From Sialis fuliginosa (taxonomy: Eukaryota > Arthropoda > Insecta > Megaloptera > Sialidae), in NCBI GenBank assembly GCA_961205875.1, contig OY540815.1:8680001-8744000 (forward strand): 64,000 nt of DNA, read 5' to 3'. A model generated the notes under the pieces. That model saw nothing but the letters and a program-made list of their open reading frames with translations, had not been told where the DNA came from and did not search any database. Numbering within the stretch: position 1 is the stretch's first letter; every line of letters starts with the position of its first letter. The position numbers and the translations under genes were made by a program. Positions 1-11,790 of the stretch are shown piece after piece.

Positions 1-1160
1 AAAAAGAACCCGTTAATACACTTGCCCCGTTTCTGCACTTACCCCACTGCACCTTATATATATTTATTTTTTTAATGTAACTTCTGATACCAAACCAATC
101 TTTTTTAGGCAACATAATCCGGGAAATAAAACTATCACAACATTTTCCATATTCTCATAAATATAGAGATTCACATATTCTTACCAAAACGTAGATAAGT
201 ATTTTCCACATACCTGTAACAAAAAAGAAAATATTAGATATTATTAATAAAAAATAAAAAAGATTATATAAAAATATATTCGAATATTAAAATTAAAAAA
301 AGAAAACGTTTTACTAAATGTAATTATGTAAAATTTCTTTGATAAAAATACCTCTATGTAAAAAAAGTTGTTTAATGAACCAAATCTAAGATTAAATTCT
401 AATAATTTTTTTATATGATATAGTAAATTAATATTATTGAAATTGAAATTGAAACAAATTTTAATTTTTATCACGTCGTTATGAAAATATTAAATTTTGA
501 ACATTTGTCATTTTTGTATGACCAGTATAGGGTAACGAAGTAAATAAAAAAATTTAAATATTTTTGACGGAAAAATTTATGTTGGTACCACTTCGATAAT
601 AGAGTCAAATGAGCGATAGAGAGCATCATTTATTTACTTTTTTTTTAAATGATCAAACGTATTTTAACCTAACATGATCTCAATGTAGGTACTTTTAAAT
701 TTTATATAAATCAGAAACAAACTTTTCCATGCTTATATTCATTTTCTAATAAATACCTACACTTGACTCATAACTACTAGAACAAACTCCTTAAGTAATA
801 GTCTAAATCTTGAAATATAAAAAAATAAAGTACACTTATAGTATAATACATCAATGTGAAACAAAAAACATACGTTTATATACGAGTATGAGTATGTAAT
901 GCATACACTTTGATCTTTAAATAGAATTCAGAAATATAAAGCTTCTGCTAAATCAAGATATGTTAAAGACACTGAAAAAAGCGGAATATATCAATCCTGT
1001 TTGTTATGTAAAAAATCAAGTACGTATGACTGATCTTGAAAAGCGTCTATCAAGATTTAAATTTAGATTCTTCATCATTATTTGAGTTTTTGATATAATA
1101 GTATTATGCAATTTAAAAAAAAAACGGTTAAGTAGTAACTTTAATGATCTTACAAGTGTA
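1..1160. other. AT-rich stretch, no gene seen
   Basis: Very A+T-rich DNA with stop codons in all frames. The only open frame of note is a 76-codon minus-strand frame near 244-474 made almost wholly of Phe, Ile, Asn, Lys and Tyr, as expected of random AT-rich sequence. I see no inverted or tandem structure. It ends where the family A element begins. Confidence 0.6.
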
Positions 1161-1703
1161 TAAGGTACTGGCACCAGTTATGGGCGCTATAAGAACAAGG
1201 TTTACTGTTTTTGTGATTGACGGGCTTCTTTTTTATAATTCTCATGAGCTCATGTTATAATTTAATTACCAAAATCCGCAAATATAGTTTGTTTTTTAAA
1301 TTGAAGACTTTTATTTTGTTTATGTTTTTTCTCCAATAAAGGATAAAGTAAAACCAGTAATGAGCTGGCAGTGATGGACACTTACTAATGATTATAAAAT
1401 GATAAGTACTACGACACAAAAGGTATAAAAGAAAGAATCGTCAAATTTGAAACAATGTAATGCAGTTGCTATGATAATATAATAATTAATAAATAAATTA
1501 TAATAATTATTAGTTTAAATGTCCACCATTTTGACACCTATTGGTCGATTGTCATCAAATCACGTTGTAAGACAGTTAAATGTATATAGATTAATATTCA
1601 AAAGTGGTAGTAATCAAATATCAACAAATATTTCTAATTCAGCACATTTAATTAAAAAATAATCATTACTGGGGTCAGTTTCGAGACTGGTGCCAGTACC
1701 TTA
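1161..1703 (+). mobile_element. Family A TIR element, copy 1 (non-autonomous, TA-flanked)
   Basis: The ends are inverted copies of AGGTACTGGCACCAGT, each bordered by TA, as expected for Tc1/mariner-type target duplication. Three other copies in the window share the ends and the whole interior. This copy is about 540 bp. Compared with the 21.7 kb copy it lacks roughly 30 bp early on, after the CATGTTA stretch. There is no transposase, so it would depend on another element. The orientation used here runs from the TATGGSCGCTATAAGA end to the TACTGGGGTCA end. The superfamily is inferred from the TA duplication only. Confidence 0.88.
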
Positions 1704-2394
1704 TCTTTTTTTATACTTCATTACATTCATTTATTTGAGTTATTACGGTAATTAAAAAAATTGTACAAAAGAATTAAAAAATAAAAACTAACTCATACTT
1801 TTAGAATAACATTTTTCATTAAAAATTTAATTAGTATTTCTTGGAACATATATTAATTGCTTTCGAATTAAAATAAATGAAACATGTCAACTTTATTATA
1901 AAAAAACACAAATTATACAATTAGCAAGCGAAAATAAACATTTTATGAGAAAATTTCAATATAAAACATATTTTCTTGCAGTTGAAACGACCCGACGCGA
2001 CGCTTGTATAAATAAATTATATTTATCACATCATTATAGCCTTCGTAGTAAAAATTTACAAAATAGGTCACTAGATTAAGTTCAGTAGAATACAGACACC
2101 CCTTTTTAATATAACGACTACTATTTCTATACAAAATATGTCATTTTTTATCTTCATAAAAATATAGTTAAAACTCTTTACAAACTTCTATCTTTCTATA
2201 TTTAATATTAAATATATAATTTATTTATTAATCTCAAAATTGGATTACTTATGTATAAAACCAAAAAATAAATTCGAAGGATATGTAAATATTAATTATC
2301 GATTTGAAAACAATCAAATCCAATTTTTTGGATAAAATGACAGCACTTAAAAAAATTCAACTTTTTGATGATAATTGTTTATTTAAGTCACCCA
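1704..2394. other. AT-rich stretch, no gene seen
   Basis: AT-rich unique-looking sequence. A 63-codon minus-strand frame at 1943-2134 has no recognisable domain and typical AT-driven composition. Nothing else structured is visible. Confidence 0.5.
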
Positions 2395-2520
2395 AAAAAA
2401 TTTAAAAAAACGGCTACGCATAGACTTAAAAAATATTAGAAATCGGAATATGATTGCTCGAGTTATCGCGTGTACCGATTTGAAAAATGTAGTTTCGAGA
2501 AAAACGCGATTGAAAGTTTA
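2395..2520 (+). repeat. Diverged dispersed repeat, copy 1
   Basis: The stretch carries GGCTACGCATAGACTTA, then a GTTATCGCG motif, then GAGAAAAACGCGATTGAAAG. A diverged copy with the same order of motifs (ACTACGCACAGACTTAG ... AAAGAAAAACGCGTTATAA) lies at about 5955-6080. The family is not identified. Confidence 0.5.
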
Positions 2521-2726
2521 ATAAGTACCTACCTACATATTTAATTTATCAAAAATTACTATTTTATTCCCCTTAACTGTACTATCAAAACTTTTCACGT
2601 ACATTTTCAATGTCCACCTTTTATCGAATTAAAAAATCATCGTATGAAAAATAATTTCTATTGAAGAAAAAATCATAAAACAAGAACCAATATAAACCAA
2701 AATAATCAGTTATATCTTATTATTTA

Positions 2727-2740
2727 CCCCCCCCCCCCCC
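2727..2740. repeat. Poly-C tract of 14
   Basis: An uninterrupted run of 14 C in otherwise AT-rich DNA. It is prone to length error in sequencing and to slippage. Confidence 0.9.
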
Positions 2741-3300
2741 AGTATTAAAATCTCATTTTGCAATCAACTGTTCGAAATCAAACGAGAGTGAGTTATATTC
2801 AAGAGGAAATATAGCGGGAAAACCTTTCATCTCATTTTACAGACGCCGGTTTGCATACAAAGACTACTTCTAGATGTGTAAACTTTTCTTTTTGTCAAGA
2901 TTCAAGATGCAAAAGTTCGCTAGGTATAGAGTATTTGAATCCATAGAGAGCCAGAAGACAAACTGTGCATATCCTATTAATAAATCCTCAACTCAATGTT
3001 TGATTTCAATCAAATTTATGAAAAGTTATTCAATAGATTCTCTTCGGAAGTAATCTTTGTGAATTTTATGGTTGATAAATTAAGTTAATTCTCATCGAAA
3101 TATTCATTTTTACAGGATTATTTTTTGCATTAATACTGTTAGTATTTCACAGAACGGCCATCTGACGTGGATCGAAACGAAGAACAGGATTTGTATAAAT
3201 AAAAAGTACTTAGTAATATTAATAATATCAACTCAAAAAATTTCAACATAATTGTATGTTTTAAGGTCACTATAGTATATTTACACTATTTTCAGAAAGA
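2741..3300. other. Unique-looking stretch, no gene seen
   Basis: AT-rich sequence with somewhat more mixed composition around 2770-2960. No open frame of note and no inverted or direct repeat was found. Confidence 0.4.
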
Positions 3301-3339
3301 TGTCTGTGTGTGTATGCGTGTGTGTATTTATGTCTACAA

Positions 3340-3625
3340 TTCATGTTAACTTGGAAACAAATGCAATTTAATTCTAATTGTCAAATTAGTTATTGTAAAA
3401 ATGTGTGTTATATTATTGACATTAGGATATTAGAAAACCAATATTCATAATACGAAGGTGAGTTTTATTTCTGACCGATTCCATTAAAATTTGTCATATA
3501 CATATTAAAAAAATATTCACATAAACTATACCGAAACAATAAATAATCAGTATTCAAGTATTTATAATCATACCGTGTTGGGAAGTTCATTGTATGGACC
3601 TAAAGGGTCTCACTCCACCCCAAGC
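3340..3625 (-). mobile_element. tRNA-derived SINE, copy 1 (head truncated)
   Basis: The reverse complement matches the plus-strand SINE at 39.6 kb over most of its length. Shared landmarks in order are AACTTCCCAACAYGGTATGA, a TATAAATAC stretch, a CCTAATGTCAATAATATA block and a GTTTCCAAG...AACATGAA tail. The head of this copy has GGAGTGAGACCC where the other has GAGTTCGATCC, a B-box-like position. A short TG-rich microsatellite (about 3302-3328) abuts the tail. The upstream half of the tRNA-like head is missing here. The SINE assignment rests on the B-box-like motif and the two-copy match. Confidence 0.62.
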
Positions 3626-4380
3626 TTGTTTTTTTCGTTTTTATTAGTTGTTATTTTCTCAATACGTACTATTCAATATAAATTGTAACTTAAATTTTAT
3701 AAACATCACAATTTCCTTTAATTTTCTTATCCCTTTTATATATTTATTGTAAAATAATTAAGACCTTCCCTGATTCAATTATCATATAGCCTATCTAATA
3801 TAATTCTAGTGTCTTCGACTTTCGAACAATGAAAGTCCCATCAAAATCATTTAATGACATATAAAATGTCATTATATTTACATTGTACAGACTGTATTGA
3901 ATTTGTCATTGACAACAATTTTTATAGCTTCGTATAGAAATAAATAAAAACTTTTGATAAATAACAACATTGTTATTGTAAAGATACTTAAATCAATTAT
4001 ATCTAAAGACGAAGCACATATATAATTTAGCAAATATAAAAACACGTTCCAAACTGCTAAGCACATCCGTGCAAACACAATATTCATTTTACGGACCACT
4101 CATAATCCTAAATGTCGAGAGTAAGATGAGAGAAAAAACACTCGAAACCTTTCACACGCACCCCAAAAAAGCAGAAAGAAATACACAGAACGAAAATTTC
4201 TGTATTAAATAAATGTAGGGCATCGCCACTTGGGTGAAACAATCAAAGGACAAAACAAAAACGAGATGTGTTAACCCTTTGTGTGTATGTGGTCAAAAAG
4301 AAATGAAGTCGGTTAGCATTTTCTTTAAATATTTTATATAATTCAAACTTTAGTTTATTAATATAAGTTAATTAATAATC
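3626..4380. other. AT-rich stretch with a solitary piggyBac-like end
   Basis: No gene seen. A 73-codon minus-strand frame at 3878-4099 is AT-driven and hydrophobic and shows no family. At 4272-4282 the motif TTAACCCTTTG resembles the TTAA-flanked end of the 19.2 kb element, but no partner end lies nearby, so it may be chance or a remnant. Confidence 0.4.
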
Positions 4381-5110
4381 TCTATATATTAAAATGAATG
4401 TTCGTTTGTATGAGGCTTATAGACGTGGAAATTACTGAACCGATTACAATGCGGTTTTCACCAATAGTTAGATAATTTTTCTGTGCAGTATCGTGGCTAT
4501 TAATATTTCATGAAAATTTACGAAAAGACTAAAAAAATCTTTATCAAGTCGTGTTTTGTTTTCATGAGGTCGCAGCATACAACTGTCATTTAGGTATATA
4601 AAAACATAACGAACAAACCTAGCGGACAGTCCGCTTCGTGTTTGACAAAGCCTTTGCAGTTTCAATATTTTATTTTACTTTATTAATTTATGTTACTATG
4701 ACCACGTTTCTTTCAGATATTTTTTCGAACAATTGGACGATTTTTGAAATATTATTATGTTAATTAACAATTAAATATTTTGAAATACCTATATTGATTG
4801 AAAATTGAAATATAAAGAAACATTTCACTTCCAAGAAAGGTAAAATTGAAATTAATTATGATTGTCGCTAACCTATTTTTTTTCATATAATTCTAAGACG
4901 AGACATGATGTTTCCTGGAAGTTTGAAAATATAATTTTTAAGGATTTTCTCAGTAACTACTGAATGGATTTTATTCCACTTTTCACTAATGGATAGGTTA
5001 TGTTTAGGTGTATAATTTGTGGATATTTTGTGTAAATTTCACAAAGTCGGAAAAAAATTCGTGATGAACCGTGTATTGTGGGCATGTTGAATATTTTAGG
5101 TCAATATGAT
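4381..5110 (+). mobile_element. Helitron-like remnant(s)
   Basis: The left edge reads TCTATATATTAAAATGAATG, the style of arthropod Helitron 5' ends (TC start followed by an A/T-rich leader and a TTYGTTTGTATG motif). The following block, ATTACTGAACCGATTACAAT then TTTTCACYAATRG, recurs in diverged form at about 4950-4990, so two degraded related segments seem to lie in tandem. There is no Rep/helicase frame and no clear 3' hairpin here. The boundaries on the right are a guess. Confidence 0.4.
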
Positions 5111-5920
5111 TTTGTAGATATTAACCCGAGTAACACCTGGTCCAATGCGCTGGTATATAATAAAAATAAATAATAAATTATTTCAACGAATAGTTTTGTA
5201 TTTACATTGTACAGCACTTAATTTAAGAATAGTACCTTTAGTATATCTATATGATTATAATGAATAAATAATTTTAATTTGCAATTATAGTTTTTCAAAA
5301 TTATTATTATTATATTAATATACTAATTTTTTATTAAAATCTGTGAATGTTTAAACTTTTATAGACAAAATGTTATTTAGAAGCGTAAATTCAGATTCAA
5401 AATACATTTTTAGATTTAATCTATGAACGATTTCATTAACTAAAATTTAATTAGTTGAAATTTTACGCTTTTAAATGGTATCAACAGTTTTAGTCTAAAC
5501 CTGACAAAAATTACTAACTGACTTTTTTTTTTTTGCTTTATACTTTATAACCTCATAATTTTGCGGATATGAATAAAAATTCAATTTGCAAAAATCATTT
5601 TAACTTTCAATGTTGCCAATTTTTGGAAAATTTTTCACAGATATAACTAATTATTTCAGGATCGGGTAAAGAACATTTTATTAAGTATACATTCAACTTA
5701 TTCAATTGAAAAATATTAAATATTTTGAAAGTTATGAGTCTCGATGTGGCGACCAAAAAAATAAATTCCTCTCGATTGTCCCATCGAAATTTAGGGAAGG
5801 GTTATCGAAATAAAAAAATAAATAAAAATATTGCCAATATTTATATGAATATAGCTATAGTCGGTTTTTTTCACAAAATGGCGACTGTTTTATACATTTA
5901 TTTTAATTTTTAAGACCTTC
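5111..5920. other. AT-rich stretch, no gene seen
   Basis: AT-rich DNA. A 62-codon plus-strand frame (5725-5913) is Lys/Asn/Ile-rich and not recognisable. A weak 9-bp inverted match (GCGTAAATT / AATTTTACGC) flanks 5384-5470 but is too short to call. Confidence 0.45.
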
Positions 5921-5954
5921 TTTTATTCAAAACAGTAATTATCAAAATTTTAAA

Positions 5955-6085
5955 AATCGACTACGCACAGACTTAGTCAATGCGATTATGAAAAATAAAA
6001 AAAATCAGTTCATTAATATTTGAGTAATCGCTGAAACAAGGTCGAAAAAAGTCATTTAAAGAAAAACGCGTTATAACCGGCCGCG
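5955..6085 (+). repeat. Diverged dispersed repeat, copy 2
   Basis: Shares the ordered motifs of the 2.4 kb copy: a CTACGCACAGACTTA block, a TGAGTAATCGC block and AAAGAAAAACGCGTT. The match is patchy, so this is an old family. Confidence 0.48.
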
Positions 6086-6284
6086 CTATCTACTCTCACT
6101 AAATTGACTGTAACTCAGTCAATTTTCCGAATTTTAACATAATTTATTTTACATGTATAATAAAAAAAATATATATAAAAAAAACGATTTTTTAACCGTC
6201 ACAGTGTTTTTCCCCTTAAATTATTTTGATGAGTGTATAGTATATATATTCAGCATCCGAATCCAAATGCAAAACGAAAGAAAA

Positions 6285-6590
6285 AAAGCTTGTTAATTCA
6301 GCAGCAGCAATCGTGATGGTGTCTGACAAAGTTTCTTGAAAGTTTGAAGCCAACCAAGCGTTACCCTTCTTGTACAAATTGCGTACTCAGTCTTGTCACA
6401 TGACTGGCGTCATTTACATAATAGCGACACGTCAGGCCCTCTTTGGGATTTTGATCGACATACGACAGACTATAGGTCCTGTGACCGTTCAAAGCCGCCG
6501 CGCCGCCATCACCGCATGTCCCAAAGTTACTTCTCTTGCTTTTGATTAATGCACATCTTCTTTCTGTTTGTTCTTTGATGTAATATTAAC
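6285..6590. other. GC-richer island with long open frames on both strands; possible exon or conserved element
   Basis: Base composition is near balanced here, in contrast to its surroundings, and CpG is frequent (CCGCCGCGCCGCC at about 6494-6508). A minus-strand frame is open for 75 codons (6361-6585). It lacks an ATG but encodes mixed, non-AT-driven residues (a stretch reading TCGDGGAAALNGHRTYSLSY). A possible donor, GGGTAACG, sits just before its stop. A plus-strand frame is also open for 69 codons (6340-6549), so the openness may just reflect composition. No protein family is recognised. A 5' UTR or regulatory island is equally possible. Confidence 0.25.
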
Positions 6591-7380
6591 AGACTAGCTC
6601 GAAACGGCGTGTATAAGAATATTTATTATTTTGGTTGTGTTTTCTTACAGTGACAAGTAGGACTGTGTACATGTTATAAATATTTTATTCTCGTGGTGTT
6701 ATTATTTGCATAGAGACGTGTCGAAATATGAAATGGATGCTATTGTAATACTGTCCAGTATTGAAGAATTTTATCTACATAGAATCTAAATAAAAAGCAA
6801 AACAAACGCTAACTGTAATCAAGGGTACAGTACCTATGTTATACTTATATCATAGTATGTTTTAAGAGCTTGCACGTTCAATAGAAATCAGCAGATGGTG
6901 TGTGTGAAGTATATACCATAGAATGCATAGCAGCTTTACATTATTATATATTTAATACCACTGCTCAAAACAATTTGACACTTCGTAGATAGCGTTTATT
7001 TTACTTTTTGTCTAGAGCAAAACGAGAAACTATAATAAAAAAAGAAATATGACAACATATAATAATAGTCCAATAAATAATTGATACCCATAATTATTTA
7101 AATTGTGTTATTTTAAAATATAAATTCAATGATGTAATAAAATTTTTCATCTAACATATACTTTGAAAGATACAAGTGAAAAACTGTAAAAATATTTGTT
7201 AATATTCAATCAATCTTTCTTTTCATGTTGTAAAATTCATTATTTTGTGTTTATTTAAACATTGTGGGTAAACAGTTATACTTACAACTTCATATCAAAA
7301 GATTCAATTTGCAGAGAATAAAATTACCTATCAAATGCATTATTATAGTACATAGTTTTTAAAATACGTAATACCAAAAA
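6591..7380. other. AT-rich stretch, no gene seen
   Basis: AT-rich with no structure that I could pair. The pyrimidine-rich run ending in AACAG at about 6556-6591 resembles a plus-strand splice acceptor but has no open frame following it. Confidence 0.4.
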
Positions 7381-7860
7381 AAGGCAAAAAATTACAAAAA
7401 AATCTCTTGAAGTAGCTCCTATAGTTACAATTCAAAGTGAAAACCATTTTTGAACCCATAAATAACTTTCCTATAGTATCTAGTTACACAGTGAATTTTT
7501 TGAAATTTTTTATTAATCGTTAAATACCAATATTCCTTTTTACAGCTGATCGGGACATAAAGCGATATTTTTCAAAAATTACATTTTAGTCATGAGATTT
7601 TCGACGACCATCACTCAAAAGCTATTAACTTTGGAGACATTAACTTCATTATTTTTTATAGGAAATTTCATTCTCTATCAAATGGGTCCTGTTCAGTTTT
7701 GCTCTAGCTCACATCGTTTTCGCTGCATCGATGATTTTAACATAAGAGGCGGTCAAGTTTTTTTGTTTTTTTGTTTTTTTTTTTTGCGTATTTCTCGGGG
7801 GCCCACAACCTTGCAAATTTAATATTTTATTAAGGACATCATTAGCCATCGATGGCACTA
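7381..7860 (+). other. Unclassified segment with long T tracts
   Basis: The 76-codon frame at 7592-7822 includes an ordinary-looking start and then runs into a T-tract series (about 7757-7785: T7 G T7 G T12) encoding Phe/Leu. The block reads like interspersed-repeat sequence, but no second copy is present in the window. No coding call is made. Confidence 0.3.
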
Positions 7861-8818
7861 AAATTATCCAGCCGAATATTTATTATATATAAATTAAAAA
7901 TTATATAATATCTAATTTGATTGGACTATACATATTTTTAACTTAAATATTATTATATTAAACATAAAAATCAAATATCATAAATATAATTTCTGAAAAC
8001 AATGCAAAGAATTCAATCCGCTTCAACTGGCTTTTCGTAAAATAATTTAAATCTTTAAGATAATTTTAAAAATAAATATACTCGAGATATTTAACCTAGC
8101 ACAACACTCCCTATATTCCCCACACTTAAGAGAAGTGTCAATGCTCAACCCTTCCCCACACCCCCTAACATTTACAACTTTTGATCAATACGCCGCTTTC
8201 ATTGCGTTTAATATAATATTAATGAGACGACAAAACTGTATCGAAGTATATGTATCTACGTATATTTCTGTTTCTCTTTCTGTCTCTCTTATTCCATTTT
8301 GACATATTTTTAATTGTAACAAACCATTACTGAATATATTGACGCAAAGTATTTTTTTATGTGAGTAATATTCGTTCAACGTTTTTGTCTTCTTTTATTT
8401 GAAATGATTTTTATTTATTCTATTTTTTTCGTATCTCATTTTAATATAATTGTTTCTTTCCCACCTGTTTTGCCTTTCATCGCTAAGTTGTATAAATTGA
8501 AATTACATTATGTATTTGCATATATATACATTTAAATACAGGATGATTCAGGACAGATATTTTATTTAATATAAGTTTTTAAAATTACAAATTTAACTCA
8601 CACACAGCCACACGCGATTGCCTCACGATCGCGCACGCTCACGATTCAAAATTTCAAAATCGCTGCTTTATTAGGCCCTTCTATTTTTATATGATAAAAA
8701 GTATAATTGCAGTTAAAAAATTCAGTATTTCAGAACATTGGAAAACTAAACTGATTTAGCGTAGTTACAACTTCATACATGCTTTACATATTATAGATAC
8801 TAATTTATATCAATATTA
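7861..8818. other. AT-rich stretch with a solitary ACAGGATG end and a CpG patch
   Basis: At 8539 ACAGGATGATTC resembles the ACAGGRTG tips of several TIR elements in this window, but no partner is found. A short CpG-rich patch (CACGCGATTG ... GATCGCGCACG) lies at about 8610-8645. No gene is seen; the 64-codon minus frame at 8185-8379 spans a CT-rich low-complexity stretch. Confidence 0.4.
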
Positions 8819-9494
8819 TACAGGATGGTCCGGTTTGGGATATACTCGTAGATATATTTTTAGAGCTGATTCTTTGGCTTATTGTGAGTAAAAAATTGTA
8901 CGGGAAGGTGGGGTCTATTTTCAACACCCTCTGAGCTACAGGATGTTTAAGTTACCTACCCTATTAAATGAAACAGTCATAAATGTTTTTTTGTCTATAA
9001 TTACATACTTTTATTGCTAATGTTAATTTACATAATTTTAAAACTAATTATGTAATTATAAACAAACAAAAAATTATGAGTGTTTCATTTAATAGGATAG
9101 GTAGTAAAATTGTCACTTTGGGGATTATTTAGATAAATTTATAACTGGAAAACTGTAAGACCCAGGTCCAAACTTTGTACAGTGAATTTGTAGGTAACAT
9201 TATGATTCACCAAAATAATGATAAAAAATACCACATATTATAGGTACTTTTGAGGAAAAATGTCATTTTTATTGAAATTTTCAAAAAAATAAATATATTT
9301 ATTGACTTTGATAAGCAATAACTCTGAACTGGAAACACGGCTAGCAATAATGCTAATACTGAAAAATACATTAAACATCCTGGAGCTCAGAGGGTGTTGA
9401 AGATAGACTCCACCTTCCCGTACAATTTTTTACTCACAATGAGCCAACGAAGCAGATCTTAAAATATCTGTTTCCCAAACCGGACCAACCTGTA
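8819..9494. mobile_element. Asymmetric foldback TIR element, TA-flanked
   Basis: The ends read CAGGATGGTCCGGTTTGGGA and its inverse (AAACCGGACCAACCTG), each bordered by TA. The outer arms, about 130 bp, pair 8821-8950 with about 9360-9492, sharing GTACGGGAAGGTGG and ATTTTCAACACCCTCTGAG. The next 60-odd bases (TACCTATTAAATGAAAC type) pair instead with about 9050-9110. About 250 bp on the right side (9111-9360) therefore has no partner. It is either an insertion in the right arm or the remnant of an internal region. No coding sequence. Superfamily unresolved; the TA duplication suggests Tc1/mariner type. Confidence 0.82.
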
Positions 9495-10021
9495 TATTAT
9501 ACTAACTATATCAACGTAACTGTCTACGTAAGCAATGTACTATATATTATTCTTATGTAAATATAAATACTGCATGTTATATAATTGCATACTGCAGTCA
9601 GTTGATGCACAATTCGTTCGAATTTAAATGAGATATTGGAACAATGCAACGATATGCAGGAAATATTGAAGAATTTCTTGTGGATTTCAATGTATAAAAG
9701 ATTTATTTATTTTAATAAACGTTGTGTTGTGTTTCTGCTCTACATAGCAAATATAATGAATACATCTGTGTCACAAAATGAAGATATATACATATATATA
9801 ATAGACTAGTAATTGGTTGATGTAAGATATCTCTTATTCATGTTGAAAAAAAGTACCTACCTATGTATATTTGTAGACGAATAATAGTTCAGCAAATTCG
9901 TTATATTTTATTTGATAAATATATGTTTACGCATTTTATAATAGTCGTCATTTTTAACAATCTTCATTATTTATACTCAATCATATAATGAAATAAAGAA
10001 ATCTGTGATAACAAAATTCTA
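9495..10021. other. AT-rich stretch, no gene seen
   Basis: AT-rich with short TA microsatellite runs near 9788-9803. Nothing else structured. Confidence 0.5.
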
Positions 10022-10501
10022 TGAGGAGCAGCAGAACAAAACAAAAGAGGTTAAAATGTAACTACCCTATTTTCACGTACTTTACCTATCAGTGTAGATT
10101 TTTTAATACCCAAATTGGAAAGATGGATAACTTTAAAAAAATAAATATCCGGTTTTGTTCCATTACAAGTTGGATTTATCCATATTTGAACCATAGAGAC
10201 ATCATAACCTGTACATTGTAAGTGAAAGAAAACAATAATAATTAAAACATTTTAATCAATAAAGCACATTTTGGCAAAGAAATTTTAACGTAATAATCAC
10301 ACACAAACTTTTTTCTGTCTTTTCATCCTGGATTTGTTAGCTTTTGTTCCGAAACACGTTTTTAAAGCCATTTTTAAAGGGGTTTTAGCAATATTTTATC
10401 CATGATCTTTGGTTGATCTGATGGTTGAAAATACCGAATCAAAAAAAAAATTCACCTCGGTTCAAAGTGGATTTATCAAGTTTTGTTCTGCTGCTCCACA
10501 C
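10022..10501. mobile_element. TIR element with GGAGCAGCAGAACAAAAC ends
   Basis: An 18-bp motif GGAGCAGCAGAACAAAAC at 10025-10042 is repeated exactly, inverted, at 10480-10497. The outer bases (TGA versus TGT) are also similar. Further GTTTTGTTCC and GGATTTATCM motifs recur inside on both sides, like subterminal binding repeats. About 480 bp, non-coding: the 66- and 63-codon frames here are readings of the TIR and interior. A target duplication is not clear. Confidence 0.75.
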
Positions 10502-10619
10502 CTATTAAAATACCCAGCATGCACTCAGAAGCAGTCACACAGAGAAAATTATGCATATTCATGTGACATATTAATCTCACCACGAACAATCAACCTATAA
10601 TTTTTCAACAATCATTTCC

Positions 10620-10900
10620 AGTAGTGCACAAAACAGCAAGTACGCAGGAAAACAAAGAACCCTCATTACAAACACAGCGTCCTCCCAGCGACGGTACAAA
10701 GTCCGGCAGCAGTGTTACCAAAACATACACGTCCCGGGAAGTTTATTTATTTTTATCACACATTTCTGAAACGTGGCTCCACGAGACATAACAAAGAACA
10801 TTATTACAACGTACGGGAGTGAAGACAGCTGCAACATCCGTCCGCGTCGCCGCAACAGACGTGTAGTATGATAATAACACAAGTTATAACTCTGATCGTA
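10620..10900. other. GC-richer, CpG-bearing unique island
   Basis: More balanced composition than its surroundings, with CpG clusters (CCTCCCAGCGACGG, TCCGTCCGCGTCGCCGC). It follows the TIR element directly. No long frame is recognisable. A regulatory element or part of an untranslated exon is possible; the composition is the only evidence. Confidence 0.22.
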
Positions 10901-11089
10901 AACAGCGTTAAGCTAACGGTACATAGAACTGCTGCTATCAATCTAAGCTCACGATATATGTAGGTATTATGCTCGTATGTATTGAGTTTATGAGTGGTTC
11001 TAAACTGAATTATTATTAAATAATATTGAAATTGTTATTCGAAATTTTCACAATTTTCTAATTTGATGCTAATAAATACCTACGTATTT

Positions 11090-11660
11090 TCGCAAAATCG
11101 AAAATACAAAAATCTGTGGCCGTTTTAAAATGAGACAAAAAATTGTTCTTCGATTTCAAAATTTTAAATTGATCTTTCCGTTTTAGGTCAAGGCAAACAA
11201 ACACTTTTAATTTCGTGTCTGTTTGTCTATCCCCTGAATCCTTGTCACACGTATAACTCATGAACTACTGAACTGATAATAATGAAACTTGGTTGGATGG
11301 TTGGGTCTTGCTTGAGAACAGTCCCATTTTAAAATCATCAAAATCGTGGGTAAGGGGGAGGAGTGATATACCAAAATATTTATATTTTCAAGATATCTCA
11401 AGAACGACTCGTAACGAGAAAATTTTATAGAATCTTTTTTGTAGAGCATCCAATTTCCTATAATATAGATCTACAACGAGTTGTAAAATATACCCTTACA
11501 AAGATTTATTTCTATTAGCTTTAAAAAATCATCATTTTAAATAACATTTTTTGATGTTTGCATACATTTAGATTAAGATTGAAATTGTCAAAAAAATTAA
11601 AAATATTCGAAAAAATAATCAGGTGCGTCTTAAGAAAAATTTCGAACTAATATTTTTTAG
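11090..11660 (+). repeat. Dispersed repeat D, copy 1
   Basis: The same sequence occurs inverted at 26.27-26.71 kb and as a fragment at 46.8 kb. Ordered landmarks are AAATTGATCTTTCCGTTWYA, a GTGTCTGT run, CCTGAATCCT, ACTCATRAACYACTGAAC, GATGGTTGGGTCT, CCATTTTAAAATCATCAAAA, ATAGAATCTTTTTTGTAGAG and GCGTCTTAAGAAAAATTTCG. The ACTGAACCGAT-type core resembles a motif common in insect LINE and Helitron-like repeats, but no reverse transcriptase frame exists here. The two minus frames at 11058-11449 are readings through it. Confidence 0.75.
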
Positions 11661-11661
11661 T

Positions 11662-11790
11662 AAAATTATATAAAAATTAAATGGTTAACCAAAGCCAGGC
11701 AATTTATCTGAATACTTTATCGGTTTTCATTTAAATTATTCAATAATTAACTACCTTTGGTGAACGAGGAAGCATCCTTATTTACAAAAA
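11662..11790 (+). repeat. Dispersed repeat L, copy 1
   Basis: ATATAAAAATTAAATGGTTA, a GCCAGGCAA block, a TCGGTTTT block and TCAATAATTAACTACCTTTG recur in the same order and strand at about 54.1 kb. Here the repeat directly follows repeat D. There the same block sits inside another TIR element. Confidence 0.7.
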
